From Galbibacter pacificus (GTDB taxonomy: Bacteria > Bacteroidota > Bacteroidia > Flavobacteriales > Flavobacteriaceae), in the NCBI RefSeq assembly GCF_029603155.1, contig NZ_JAPMUA010000005.1, forward strand, positions 124,001 to 188,000: a DNA stretch of 64,000 bases, read 5' to 3'. The position numbers and the translations under genes were made by a program. Position 1 is the first letter of the stretch, and each line of letters opens with the position of its first letter. Of this stretch, positions 42,791 to 52,217 are shown one piece after another. The notes under the pieces are model-generated. The model did no database searches and had not been told where the DNA came from. It worked only from the letters and a program-made list of their open reading frames with translations.

Positions 42791-45700
42791 ATCTTTCTAC
42801 CATAAGTATTAAACGTCCGGTTCTAACCATTGTAATGAATATATCAATTATCCTGTTCGGGATTATTGGTTATACCTTTTTGGGAGTTCGGGAATTCCCT
42901 TCCATAGATCCGGCCCAAGTATCCGTAAGAACAAATTACGCAGGTGCCAATGCCGATATTATTGAATCTCAAATTACGGAGCCTCTAGAAAAATCCATTA
43001 ATTCCATTGACGGAATCCGGAACATTACCTCTTCAAGTATTCAAGGTTCCAGCAGGATTAATATTGAGTTCAACTTAGATAAAAACCTAGAAGAAGCGGC
43101 CAACGATGTTCGGGACAAAGTTTCCCAAGCCGTGCGCAGCCTCCCCGATGACATTGATGCGCCTCCGGTGGTTTCGAAGGCAGATGCCGATGCCCAGCGT
43201 ATTTTGTCAATGACCGTTCAGAGCGACACCAAGAACATACTTGAACTTTCTGATTATGCCGAAAACGTAATCGCCCAGCGTATCGAAACCATTCAAGGGG
43301 TGAGCAGCGTTCAAATTTGGGGACAGCGCAAATATGCCATGCGGCTGTGGATAGACCCCGTAAAATTAGCTTCTTACGGAGCTACCGTTGCCGATGTGCG
43401 CAATGCATTGTTGGCTCAGAATGTAGAATTGCCTTCTGGGAAACTCACGGGCAACAATACCGAGTTGACCGTTAAAACAATAGGCAACCTTTCTACAGAA
43501 GAAGGCTTTAACAACATTATCATTTTAGCCGAAGGAGAAAAAGTAGTTCGCTTTAGCGATGTTGGTAAAGCAACCCTTGAAGGCGAAAATATGGAAACGA
43601 AAATGAGCGACTCCGGCCAGCCCATGGTAGCCGTTGCCGTAATACCCCAACCCGGAACAAACTATTTGGACATTGCCGATGCTTTTTACAAAGAATACGA
43701 CAAATTGAAAAAAGACCTTCCCGAAGGCTTTAAGCTAAATGTTGTAATCGATGATACAATTTTTGTTAGAAAAGCAGTTAGTGAAGTTGCCGAAACACTT
43801 GTAATTTCGATTATTCTGGTAATTTTGGTAATCTTCCTTTTCTTTAGAAACTGGTCCATGGCATTACGTCCGCTTATCGATATTCCGGTTTCGTTAATTG
43901 CTACCTTTTTTATCATGTGGGCCTTGGGATATTCCATTAACGTGCTTACGCTTTTGGCCATTGTTCTTGCTACCGGCCTGGTGGTTGATGATGGAATTGT
44001 TGTTACCGAAAATATATACAAAAAAGTAGAAGAAGGCATGAGCCCCATAGAGGCGGCTATTAAAGGATCTAATGAGATTTTCTTTGCCGTAATATCCATA
44101 TCCATTACTTTGGCGGCCGTATTTTTACCGGTTATTTTCTTGGAAGGCTTTGTTGGAAGGTTATTTAGGGAATTTGGCGTAGTGCTGGCTGCTGCCGTAT
44201 TGGTATCTGCTTTTGTTTCCCTTACGCTTACCCCCATGCTGAACGCGTATTTAATGAAGCCCGGAAAGCAAAAACACTCAAAATTCTACAACATTACAGA
44301 AAACTACTTTGTTGCAATGAACAAAGGTTACGCCAGCTCATTAAGTGGTTTTATGAAACGCAAATGGCTTAGTTTCCCCATTTTATTGGCATGTATTGTA
44401 ATGATTGGCCTATTTTACAATATTCTTCAGAAGGAAACCGCTCCTTATGAAGACCGTGGTTTTGTAAGCTTAAACGTAAGTGCCCCCGAAGGGTCTTCAT
44501 ATGAGTACATGGACCGGTACATGACACATATTACAAAACTCATCAACGATTCCATTCCGGAGAAAAAAGTAAGCCTCATATTAACCTCGCCAGGATTTGG
44601 CACTTCCTCCGTAAATAGCGGAAGGGCTTTTATCGCCTTAGAAGATGTGCACGACCGGGAACGTTCCCAGCACGAAATAGCCAATGATCTTGGACGGTGG
44701 ACCAAAAGTTATGTCGGTGCAAAAACCAGTGTGTCCGAAAAACCCACAATTTCCGTAAACCGCCGTGGCGGGCCACCCATTCAATACATCATTCAGGCTC
44801 CTAATTTTGAAAAATTAGAAGAAAAAATCCCTGAATTCATGAAGGAAGCCGAAAACGATCCCACTTTTTCTTATACGGATGTAGACCTCAAATTTAATAA
44901 ACCGGAAATCTACGTAACCATCAACAGGGAAAAAGCCGAAAGCTTGGGAGTTTCTGTACGCGATGTTGCACAGACCCTGCAATTATCGTTGAGTGGCCAA
45001 CGCTTTGGGTATTTCCTCATGAACGGAAAGCAATATCAGGTAATAGGCCAGTTTGATAAAAAAGACCGGGCAACGCCTACCGACCTTACTTCTATTTTTG
45101 TTAAAAACAAAGAAGGCCAATTAATTCAGTTGGACAACCTCGTTACAACATCAGAACATAGTAGTCCGCCACAATTGTTTCATAATAACCGGTATCTTTC
45201 TGCAACGGTTTCGGCCAGTCTTGCTCCGGGAAAAAGCATAAGCGATGGAATAAATGCCATGAATAAAATCAAGGAAAAAGTTCTCGACGAATCCTTTACA
45301 ACAGACCTCGGTGGCGAATCCAGGGATTTTGTAGAAAGCAGCTCGAATACCATGTACGCCTTTGGACTTGCACTTTTGCTGATTTTTTTAATTCTCTCGG
45401 CACAATTTGAAAGTTTTATCGATCCGTTAATTATTATTTTAACGGTCCCAATGGCGGTGGCCGGAGCAGTATTTTCTTTGTGGCTTTTTGGGCAAACCTG
45501 GAACATTTTCAGCCAAATTGGTACCATTATGCTTATTGGCCTGGTAACCAAAAACGGTATTTTAATTGTTGAATTTGCCAACCAGCTCCGTGAAGAAGGC
45601 GTTCCCAAAGAGCAGGCCATTGTTAGGGCGGCAGAATCGCGTTTGCGACCCATATTAATGACAAGTTTAACCATTGCCTTGGGCGCACTGCCCATTGCGC

Positions 45701-45876
45701 TGTCCTTAGGTGCCGCTTCTACAAGTAGGATTGGCATGGGCGTCGTTATTATTGGGGGGACCATGTTCTCGCTTATCTTAACGTTGTATATTATTCCCGC
45801 AATCTATTCTATGTGGTCTAAAACCAAAAAGCTTAAAACCGAATATGAAGCTCTTGATAAATATGAAAATGAATAA
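42787..45876 (+). CDS. RND-family efflux pump permease (AcrB/MexF-like)
   Basis: 1029 aa inner-membrane proton antiporter, twelve transmembrane segments in the usual 1+5+1+5 pattern. VGVREFPSIDPAQVSVRTNYAGANADIIES (part) and the VVDDGIVVTENIYKK segment, with two adjacent Asp of the proton relay, are present. The matching Lys is in LVTKNGILIVEFANQ in the second half. Porter-domain content suggests a hydrophobe/amphiphile (HAE-1) rather than metal pump, but the substrate is not known. It overlaps both neighbours, so all three are one operon. Confidence 0.95.
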   Translation: MNLSTISIKRPVLTIVMNISIILFGIIGYTFLGVREFPSIDPAQVSVRTNYAGANADIIESQITEPLEKSINSIDGIRNITSSSIQGSSRINIEFNLDKNLEEAANDVRDKVSQAVRSLPDDIDAPPVVSKADADAQRILSMTVQSDTKNILELSDYAENVIAQRIETIQGVSSVQIWGQRKYAMRLWIDPVKLASYGATVADVRNALLAQNVELPSGKLTGNNTELTVKTIGNLSTEEGFNNIIILAEGEKVVRFSDVGKATLEGENMETKMSDSGQPMVAVAVIPQPGTNYLDIADAFYKEYDKLKKDLPEGFKLNVVIDDTIFVRKAVSEVAETLVISIILVILVIFLFFRNWSMALRPLIDIPVSLIATFFIMWALGYSINVLTLLAIVLATGLVVDDGIVVTENIYKKVEEGMSPIEAAIKGSNEIFFAVISISITLAAVFLPVIFLEGFVGRLFREFGVVLAAAVLVSAFVSLTLTPMLNAYLMKPGKQKHSKFYNITENYFVAMNKGYASSLSGFMKRKWLSFPILLACIVMIGLFYNILQKETAPYEDRGFVSLNVSAPEGSSYEYMDRYMTHITKLINDSIPEKKVSLILTSPGFGTSSVNSGRAFIALEDVHDRERSQHEIANDLGRWTKSYVGAKTSVSEKPTISVNRRGGPPIQYIIQAPNFEKLEEKIPEFMKEAENDPTFSYTDVDLKFNKPEIYVTINREKAESLGVSVRDVAQTLQLSLSGQRFGYFLMNGKQYQVIGQFDKKDRATPTDLTSIFVKNKEGQLIQLDNLVTTSEHSSPPQLFHNNRYLSATVSASLAPGKSISDGINAMNKIKEKVLDESFTTDLGGESRDFVESSSNTMYAFGLALLLIFLILSAQFESFIDPLIIILTVPMAVAGAVFSLWLFGQTWNIFSQIGTIMLIGLVTKNGILIVEFANQLREEGVPKEQAIVRAAESRLRPILMTSLTIALGALPIALSLGAASTSRIGMGVVIIGGTMFSLILTLYIIPAIYSMWSKTKKLKTEYEALDKYENE

Positions 45877-47182
45877 AAGCACCTCATTATTGCTGCTAGT
45901 TTTTGGCTTCTTTATTTTTTATGGATATGCTCAGGAGGCTGAAATCTTAACTGCTGAAAATGCCATAGCCATTACACTCGAAAACAACTATGAAATAAGG
46001 CTCGCAAAAAACGACCTAAAAATAGACGAAGTCAACACATCTCCCGGGTTTGCAGGAATGCTCCCGCGGGTAAACGCATCCTTAGACGATAACAACAGTG
46101 TATTAAACCTTACACAAACCAGATCGGACGGAACCGTAAATGCACTCGACAATGCCAAAAACAATAATTTGAGCTATGGTGTAGCGTTGGATTGGACTCT
46201 TTTTGATGGTTTTGGGATGTTTGCAAAATACGATCAGTTAAAAGAGAATAAAAAACTGGGCGATGCAGAATTAAAAAAATCTATTTTAACCAATGTAAGC
46301 AGTGTACTTGTAACTTACTACGATCTTGTACAGCAGCAACAGCAACTTGCTGCTTTAGATAGCACACTTGTAATCTCGCAACAAAGGGTTGAACTCGCTC
46401 AAAATAGGTTTACCATTGGTAAAGCTTCCAAACTGGAAGTGCTGAATGCCCAAGTTGATTTAAATACAGATCAAACCCTCATGCTGAAGCAAAAGGAAAT
46501 TTATGCCAATACAAAAGTAGAATTAAATCAATTACTTGCCCGCGACAATAAAACCGAATTTAAAGTGGTAGACAATATCACGGTAGATGAAGACTTATTT
46601 TTGCCACAACTGGAAAGCATGGCAAAAGAAGGCAACCCCGAATTAATGGCCCAGGTTATAAACAAGCGTATTGCCGAACTGAAACTCAAACAGGTCAAAT
46701 CGCTCCGTTATCCTTCATTAATAGCTACAACTGGATATAATTTTAGCGAATCGGAATCCAGTTTAGGGTTTACCACCAATTCTTCTTCTCATGGATTTAA
46801 TTATGGCTTTGGCGTTAACTTAACCGTTTTTAATGGCTTCAACCAAAATAGAAACGAAAAAATTGCCAAAATTAAAATAGACAATAGCAAATTGCTTATT
46901 GAACAACAGGAAAGAACCCTTTTATCTCAATTAAGTATTGCCTACCAAACCTATCAAACCAATTTAAATCTTATTGAACTAGAGCGGAACAATGAGGCCA
47001 TTGCCAAAGAAAATTTGGAGATAACCATGGAAAAATACCGTATAGGTGCCATCCCAACCATAGAATTTAGAACAGCTCAGCTTAATTACATCAATGCACA
47101 ATTACGCTTTAGCAATGCCAATTTCCAGGCCAAATTGTCTGAAATAGCGCTAAAATCATTATCGGGGAGCCTTCCGCTATAG
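45863..47182 (+). CDS. TolC-family outer-membrane channel
   Basis: About 439 aa. Signal peptide (STSLLLLVFGFFIFYGYAQ), then the two structural repeats of the OEP fold: long helices (TENAIAITLENNYEIRLAKND; LALQQ-like AALDSTLVISQQRVELAQNRFTIGKASKLEVLNAQ, split) and strands (YGVALDWTLFDGF; YGFGVNLTVFNGF). It is the exit duct of the adaptor-pump-channel complex. The start lies inside the 3' end of the pump gene; ATG 45863 and 45869 are both possible. Confidence 0.93.
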   Translation: MKMNKSTSLLLLVFGFFIFYGYAQEAEILTAENAIAITLENNYEIRLAKNDLKIDEVNTSPGFAGMLPRVNASLDDNNSVLNLTQTRSDGTVNALDNAKNNNLSYGVALDWTLFDGFGMFAKYDQLKENKKLGDAELKKSILTNVSSVLVTYYDLVQQQQQLAALDSTLVISQQRVELAQNRFTIGKASKLEVLNAQVDLNTDQTLMLKQKEIYANTKVELNQLLARDNKTEFKVVDNITVDEDLFLPQLESMAKEGNPELMAQVINKRIAELKLKQVKSLRYPSLIATTGYNFSESESSLGFTTNSSSHGFNYGFGVNLTVFNGFNQNRNEKIAKIKIDNSKLLIEQQERTLLSQLSIAYQTYQTNLNLIELERNNEAIAKENLEITMEKYRIGAIPTIEFRTAQLNYINAQLRFSNANFQAKLSEIALKSLSGSLPL

Positions 47183-47343
47183 TTTTTATAGAAAAGTCTG
47201 CATATACGGGAATAACAATACATTAAAACCAAAGAACACTCTGGGCAAAGCACAAAAATAGGTGCTGCCGTTATTTTAATAATTAAGATGTTTTTTTGAA
47301 AACACTTTTGTAAGTTTATACTGTACAATTTAAAAAATAAAGA

Positions 47344-48444
47344 ATGAAATTATTTCGTTTAATCGCTTTTCTTACCCTCGGATTTATACTAACGCAATGC
47401 AAGCAGGACAAAAAAGCTTCTGTTGAAGAAATTACAACAAAAGAAACTGCTTCCCTTCCACAGGAAAAGCCCAAGGACATAAAAACCCCAAAGGGAATGA
47501 TCTGGGTTCCGGGAGGCAACTTTACACAAGGTGCAAGGAACGGCGACGACAAGGCACTTTCTCATGAAAGGCCGGCTCATCCCGTTCATATAGATGGATT
47601 TTTTATGGACGAAACAGAGGTTACCAACGATGAATATGCAAAATTTGTTGAAGAAACAGGTTATGTAACAGTTGCCGAAAGACCCGTTGATTGGGAGGAA
47701 TTAAAAAAACAAGTCCCACCGGGGACACCAAAACCTCATGATTCTTTATTGCAACCAGGTTCTCTGGTATTTAAAAAAACCAAAACGAGCGTTCCAAATC
47801 TATACGATTTTTCCCAATGGTGGGAATGGAAAATCGGGGCCAACTGGAGACACCCAAAAGGGCCCGGAAGTACCATTGAAGGAAAGGGAGACTATCCCGT
47901 TGTACATATTGCTTACGAAGATGCCTTGGCGTATTGCAAATGGGCCGGAAAAAGACTTCCAACAGAAGCCGAATGGGAATTTGCGGCCAATGGCGGTTTA
48001 AAAAACACTTTGTATTCTTGGGGAAATGACACAGAAAAACTTACTGTTGAAGCCAATACATGGAATGGGGAATTCCCCACAGAAAACACCGAAGAAGACG
48101 GATACGAAAACAAAGCCCCCGTAAAATCTTTCCCTGCCAATTCTTACGGATTGTACGAAATGTCAGGAAATGTTTGGGAATGGACACAAGACTGGTACAA
48201 TGTAGATTATTACAAGCAGTTATTAGACCAAGGAGTGGTGAACAACCCATATGGGGCAAAATCTCCATACAACCCAAACAATCCGCTTGTAGAAGAAAAG
48301 GTAATAAAAGGTGGCTCTTTTTTATGCAGTGCCAGCTATTGTTCCAGTTACAGAATATCTGCAAGAATGGCAACAGCTACCGATTCTGGGCAGGAACACC
48401 TTGGTTTTAGAACTGTTGCAACGCCAGACATGCTTAAAAACTAA
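47344..48444 (+). CDS. Formylglycine-generating-enzyme-like (SUMF1) lipoprotein
   Basis: 366 aa. MKLFRLIAFLTLGFILTQC is a lipoprotein signal with Cys19 at the lipobox, placing it in the envelope. The FGE-sulfatase domain runs from about residue 55 (MIWVPGGNFTQGAR) to the end (GLYEMSGNVWEWTQDWY, GGSFLCSASYCSSYRISAR, HLGFRT). The pair Cys-x4-Cys in FLCSASYC aligns with the copper-binding catalytic cysteines of true FGE (human MCHRSYC). So it may convert Cys or Ser of a sulfatase to formylglycine, or be a related gliding-type GldJ/GldK-like paralogue; most of those lack the pair. No sulfatase is in the window. Confidence 0.85.
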   Translation: MKLFRLIAFLTLGFILTQCKQDKKASVEEITTKETASLPQEKPKDIKTPKGMIWVPGGNFTQGARNGDDKALSHERPAHPVHIDGFFMDETEVTNDEYAKFVEETGYVTVAERPVDWEELKKQVPPGTPKPHDSLLQPGSLVFKKTKTSVPNLYDFSQWWEWKIGANWRHPKGPGSTIEGKGDYPVVHIAYEDALAYCKWAGKRLPTEAEWEFAANGGLKNTLYSWGNDTEKLTVEANTWNGEFPTENTEEDGYENKAPVKSFPANSYGLYEMSGNVWEWTQDWYNVDYYKQLLDQGVVNNPYGAKSPYNPNNPLVEEKVIKGGSFLCSASYCSSYRISARMATATDSGQEHLGFRTVATPDMLKN

Positions 48445-48447
48445 GCC

Positions 48448-48924
48448 TTAAGGTACGGCCACATTTACAACCGGGCTATGATCTATTTTAAAATTGCAGG
48501 AATTGGCTATAAAACAATATTCATTTGCTTTATGGTGTAAATCCATAGCCTTTTCCTTCATAGATTCTTCCTCAACTTCTATTACCGGGTTTAGTACCAC
48601 TTTGGTAAAACGGCCACCCCCATTTTTTGTTTCTTCCATAATACCAGACGGTGTGTCTTTGTAACTTTTAACCACCACGCCCGATATTGCACAAAAATGT
48701 AAATACCAAAGCATATGGCAACTCGAAAGTGAAGATAAAAACAATTCTTCAGGATTGTATTTGTCTTTATCGCCCCGAAAAGCAGGATCGGAAGAGGCTT
48801 GGATCAATGGTTTATTGTCAGAATTAATGGTGTGGCTCCGCTCGTAGGAACGGTAATCTATTGTTCCCTTCCCTAAGTTTCCCGTCCACCGTATGGTTGT
48901 TTTGTACTCGTGTTGTTTGTTCAT
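48448..48924 (-). CDS. OsmC-family protein
   Basis: 158 aa. OsmC/Ohr peroxiredoxin-like fold: KTTIRWTGNLGKGT, NPEELFLSSLSSCHMLWYLHFCA with the first Cys in the SSCH motif, and a second Cys near ANSCNFKI. It probably reduces organic hydroperoxides. Its start overlaps the stop of the upstream VOC gene by one base (TAATG), so both are translated together. Confidence 0.9.
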   Translation of the reverse strand: MNKQHEYKTTIRWTGNLGKGTIDYRSYERSHTINSDNKPLIQASSDPAFRGDKDKYNPEELFLSSLSSCHMLWYLHFCAISGVVVKSYKDTPSGIMEETKNGGGRFTKVVLNPVIEVEEESMKEKAMDLHHKANEYCFIANSCNFKIDHSPVVNVAVP

Positions 48925-49310
48925 TATTCTTCTATAACCGATAAAATATTACCCGAAGGATCTTTAAACCATGCTATGTTTGGCCCTTCATTTTTGTTTG
49001 AAGACCTAAAAATACCTCTTTTATCGGTTTTAGGGTACTCGTACTGCTCCATTTTTATTCCTATTGATACCAAAAATTCTACGGCATCATCAATATTGTT
49101 TACTGTAAAATTCAATACCGTAAAATTTGCAGCTTGGTGCGCATCTCCTTTCGGATAAGCAATAACTTCATTTCCGCCTTTTAAATGCAATTCCAAGGTT
49201 CCCATTTCGTTTACCGAAGTATCCAACCCCAATTTATCGCCATAAAATTGTTTTGCCTCGTCAATATCATGTACAGAAAAACTTGAAAATGTGCTTGTTT
49301 CATTTAACAT
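48924..49310 (-). CDS. VOC-superfamily (glyoxalase-like) protein
   Basis: 128 aa single VOC module pair: SSFSVHDIDEAKQFYGDKLGLD, TLELHLKGGNEVIAYP, FTVNNIDDAVEFLVSIGIKM and FKDPSGNILSVIEE, with the metal-binding Glu candidates near the C-terminus. Substrate cannot be assigned. It is in a minus-strand set with an SRPBCC gene upstream and OsmC downstream; gaps are small (17 bp and a one-base overlap). Confidence 0.88.
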   Translation of the reverse strand: MLNETSTFSSFSVHDIDEAKQFYGDKLGLDTSVNEMGTLELHLKGGNEVIAYPKGDAHQAANFTVLNFTVNNIDDAVEFLVSIGIKMEQYEYPKTDKRGIFRSSNKNEGPNIAWFKDPSGNILSVIEE

Positions 49311-49327
49311 CTTATTATTGTTTAAAA

Positions 49328-49765
49328 TTAATCTGCTTCAGAAAGCTCTTTTATTTTTTCCATGGCCAATGGCCAGGTTTTGTCAAAATAATCTATATAA
49401 TCCTCGGTTATGTCCATATCCACTTTTAAAAGCGTTTCCCCGTTTACAGGTTCCAATCTATAATTTTCATGGGCTCCGCACCACTCGCTTTCTTCCTTTC
49501 CAATTACTTCTTTCCCTTTGTGCACTTCGCCCAAATGTTGAAAGGACATATATTCATATGGAATTTTTCTTGCTATTTTACTTACAATCCCATCATCATC
49601 CTTACCTAAGAAAAAAATCTTGTCTCCTTCCTCCCAATTAGATTCGGCCCTGGAACCTTCGCCAAAAGCAGCACTCCATTGCACATACGTATCGTTGTTC
49701 CATAATACTTCCCATACTTTTTTTCGGGAAACCGCTATTTTAATTGTATAGACTTGTTTTTTCAT
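49328..49765 (-). CDS. SRPBCC (AHSA1-like) domain protein
   Basis: 145 aa. YTIKIAVSRKKVWEVLWNNDTYVQWSAAFGEGSRAE (opening, in part) with SNWEEGDKIFFLG and a closing helix DYFDKTWPLAMEKIKEL match the AHA1/SRPBCC family. Ligand unknown. A VOC-gene remnant ends 3 bp upstream of its start, so the intact ancestor probably had a second VOC gene leading this operon. Confidence 0.86.
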   Translation of the reverse strand: MKKQVYTIKIAVSRKKVWEVLWNNDTYVQWSAAFGEGSRAESNWEEGDKIFFLGKDDDGIVSKIARKIPYEYMSFQHLGEVHKGKEVIGKEESEWCGAHENYRLEPVNGETLLKVDMDITEDYIDYFDKTWPLAMEKIKELSEAD

Positions 49766-49767
49766 TG

Positions 49768-49941
49768 TTATAATTTTTTAATTTGTTGGCATTTTTCCAT
49801 ATCCATATACAACATGCTCCAACGGTGCCCATCTGCATCCTGAAAACCAAAAGCATACATTCCACCCTTGCGATTTGGCGGGTTCGTCATGAACCTTTCC
49901 TCGGGCTTTTTACCTTGACCGCCAATACTGATTTTAAAAAT
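49768..49941 (-). pseudogene. C-terminal remnant of a VOC (glyoxalase-like) gene
   Basis: On the minus strand 57 open codons with no start end at TAA 49768-49770. They include KKPEERFMTNPPNRKGGMYA and FGFQDADGHRWSMLYMDMEK, the typical end of VOC proteins (GFxDxDGHRWxxLYMDM). The roughly 80 N-terminal residues are missing; upstream DNA turns into AT-rich non-coding sequence at about 49930. This is a truncated gene, not a small ORF. Confidence 0.75.
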
Positions 49942-50207
49942 TTACACTATAAAATTACTGATATTGTACGCTTTAAGCAATGGGCAATTACGGCAATTTA
50001 TGAGGCGTATTGCGTAAAAATTTTTCATTTAAGACCTATGTTCGCATTTTGTGAAATAAAAACACAGATGCTTTTACCGCTATTTCTTTCTTATAAATTT
50101 ACACAAATCACTATTTGTTTAAACTATCGTTATATAACTAAATAAAATTGTCTTTATCGCATAGAAATACTTAATTTTATGCTTTCTAAACATTGTATCC
50201 GTCTAAA
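49942..50207. other. Non-coding region upstream of the pentose phosphate operon
   Basis: AT-rich. An open frame on the plus strand (49783-50145) runs through both the VOC remnant and this region, and its translation looks unlike a protein. No promoter consensus is clear. Confidence 0.5.
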
Positions 50208-50684
50208 GTGAAAATAGGAATTACAGCAGACCACGCAGGATTTGAAAAAAAGGGGGAATTAAAAGAACTCCTTGATAAAGCGGGTTATGCATATGAAGAT
50301 TTTGGTGCCTTTTCCTACGATTCTCAAGATGATTATTCTGATATCATTGTCCCGTTGGCCGAGGCTATCTCTAAAGGGAGTATAGAAAAGGGAATTGCCA
50401 TATGCGGAAGCGGTGTTGGTGTGTCTATTGCCGCAAATAAATTTCCGGGGGTACGTGCCACACTAATTACCGAAACCTATTCGGCCCACCAAGGAGTCGA
50501 ACACGATAACATGAACCTAATTTGCCTAGGCGGAAGGGTCATTGGCACTGCACTTATCTGGGAAGTTACAGAAGCATTCCTAAAAGCCAAGTTTCAGGAC
50601 GAAGAACGCTTTAAGCGCAGGCTGGACAAAGTTATGGATATAGAAAGAAAAAATTTTAAAGAACAAATTAACAATAAAAATTGA
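50208..50684 (+). CDS. rpiB: Ribose-5-phosphate isomerase B (RpiB/LacAB family)
   Basis: 158 aa. It interconverts ribose 5-phosphate and ribulose 5-phosphate. KIGITADHAGFEKK at the start, ICGSGVGVSIAANKFPGVRATL with the catalytic Cys, and VEHDNMNLICLGGRVIG are family signatures. The best start is GTG 50208, immediately before KIGIT; a TTG five codons earlier is also open. The stop lies 2 bp before the gnd start, so the genes are in one operon. Confidence 0.92.
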   Translation: MKIGITADHAGFEKKGELKELLDKAGYAYEDFGAFSYDSQDDYSDIIVPLAEAISKGSIEKGIAICGSGVGVSIAANKFPGVRATLITETYSAHQGVEHDNMNLICLGGRVIGTALIWEVTEAFLKAKFQDEERFKRRLDKVMDIERKNFKEQINNKN

Positions 50685-50686
50685 CT

Positions 50687-52096
50687 ATGAAAGATTTTGA
50701 TTTTGGTATTGTTGGCCTTGGTGTAATGGGGAGAAACTTACTGCTAAACATGGCAGACCATGGTTTCTCTGTTGCCGGTTTGGACCTGGATGCCGAAAAG
50801 GCCGCTTCGCTGGAAAGTGAAGCCGACGATAAACATACCGTAAAAGGTACAACAAACGCCAAAGAATTTGTACAACTTATAAAAAAACCAAGGGCAATCA
50901 TGCTTTTGGTACCAGCTGGAAAGCCTGTAGATGCTGTTATTAAATCTCTTTTACCTTATTTGGAAGAAGGCGATATTGTAGTAGATGGCGGGAACTCTTA
51001 TTTCGAAGATACTAACAGAAGGGTTGACGAGCTGGCCGCACAAAATATTCATTACTTCGGAATGGGAATTTCCGGCGGGGAAAAAGGGGCGCGTTTTGGC
51101 CCTAGTATGATGCCGGGAGGCGATGAAAATTCATATGAAAGATTACGTCCAATTTTTGAAGCCATTGCCGCAAAGGTAAATGGAGAGCCTTGTGTAACCT
51201 ACTTAGGACGTGGTTCTGCGGGAAATTACGTGAAAATGGTTCATAACGGTATAGAATATGCAATTATGCAGTTAATTGCAGAAACATACGATGTCTTGAA
51301 ACGCGGATTTGAATTTGAAGATGACGAGCTTCAAAACATGTTTGCATCCTGGAACGAATCAGAATTACAATCGTATTTAATAGAAATCACGGCTGCTATT
51401 CTAAAAAAAGATGATGAAATTACCGGAAAACGTTTGGTCGGCTTGATTTCCGATACGGCCAAAGCAAAGGGAACAGGAAAATGGACCTCTCAGAACGCAA
51501 TGGAAATTCAAGCACCCGTTCCATCCATAGACCTGGCCGTGAATATGAGGGATATTTCCAAATATAAAGAAGAAAGGACCCAGGCATCCAAAACCTATGC
51601 TTGGCACGGGGATTCGGAAAACATTAGCAAGGAGAGCCTAATGGCAAATTTTAAAGATGCTTTTTATTTTGGAATGCTTTCCATCTATGCCCAAGGAATG
51701 GCACAGCTTACCATTGCATCCAAAGAGTTTGATTATGGCCTAAACCTAGAAGAAGTTACTAAAATATGGCGTGGCGGATGCATCATCAGGGCAGCCGTTC
51801 TGGAAGATTTTAGGAAAGCCTACAAGGCAAACCCAAAACTGCCCAATTTGTTATTGGACGAAAATCTTGCTTCTAAGCTTAACGTTCATCAAAAAGCAAT
51901 GCGCTCGGTAGTAAAAATTGGTATAGACAAAGGTATTCCCATGGCTGTTTACGGTACCGCACTAACATATTTTGATGCCTACAGAAGTGAGACTTTACCA
52001 ACAAACCTTATCCAGGCACAAAGAGATTATTTTGGTGCCCATAAATACGAAAGAATTGATAAAGAAGGTATTTTCCATACTGAATGGGAAGAATAA
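50687..52096 (+). CDS. gnd: 6-phosphogluconate dehydrogenase (decarboxylating)
   Basis: 469 aa. Oxidises 6-phosphogluconate to ribulose 5-phosphate. FGIVGLGVMGRNLLLNMAD is the Rossmann dinucleotide motif; VVDGGNSYFEDTNRR, GMGISGGEKGARFGPSMMPGG and VKMVHNGIEYAIMQ carry the active-site Lys and His. The C-terminal domain has the usual IIRA motif. An upstream in-frame TTG (50681) is less likely than ATG 50687. Confidence 0.96.
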   Translation: MKDFDFGIVGLGVMGRNLLLNMADHGFSVAGLDLDAEKAASLESEADDKHTVKGTTNAKEFVQLIKKPRAIMLLVPAGKPVDAVIKSLLPYLEEGDIVVDGGNSYFEDTNRRVDELAAQNIHYFGMGISGGEKGARFGPSMMPGGDENSYERLRPIFEAIAAKVNGEPCVTYLGRGSAGNYVKMVHNGIEYAIMQLIAETYDVLKRGFEFEDDELQNMFASWNESELQSYLIEITAAILKKDDEITGKRLVGLISDTAKAKGTGKWTSQNAMEIQAPVPSIDLAVNMRDISKYKEERTQASKTYAWHGDSENISKESLMANFKDAFYFGMLSIYAQGMAQLTIASKEFDYGLNLEEVTKIWRGGCIIRAAVLEDFRKAYKANPKLPNLLLDENLASKLNVHQKAMRSVVKIGIDKGIPMAVYGTALTYFDAYRSETLPTNLIQAQRDYFGAHKYERIDKEGIFHTEWEE

Positions 52097-52217
52097 TTCA
52101 TAAAAAATAAAAAGGGGCCTCCATAAATAAATTGGCAATATTCAATAAAATTTGTGGCAAATTCCAACCGCCTGAACCAAATGGGCAGGCCCGACCGATA
52201 TACAAAATAAAAAAACC

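Noticed and set aside
43686..44237. Minus-strand frames opposite the RND pump (also 41776-42243, 45180-45764)
   Set aside because: They mirror the transmembrane coding frame of well-supported plus-strand genes.
49783..50145. 120-codon plus-strand frame
   Set aside because: It runs antisense through the VOC remnant into AT-rich DNA, and its translation is not protein-like.
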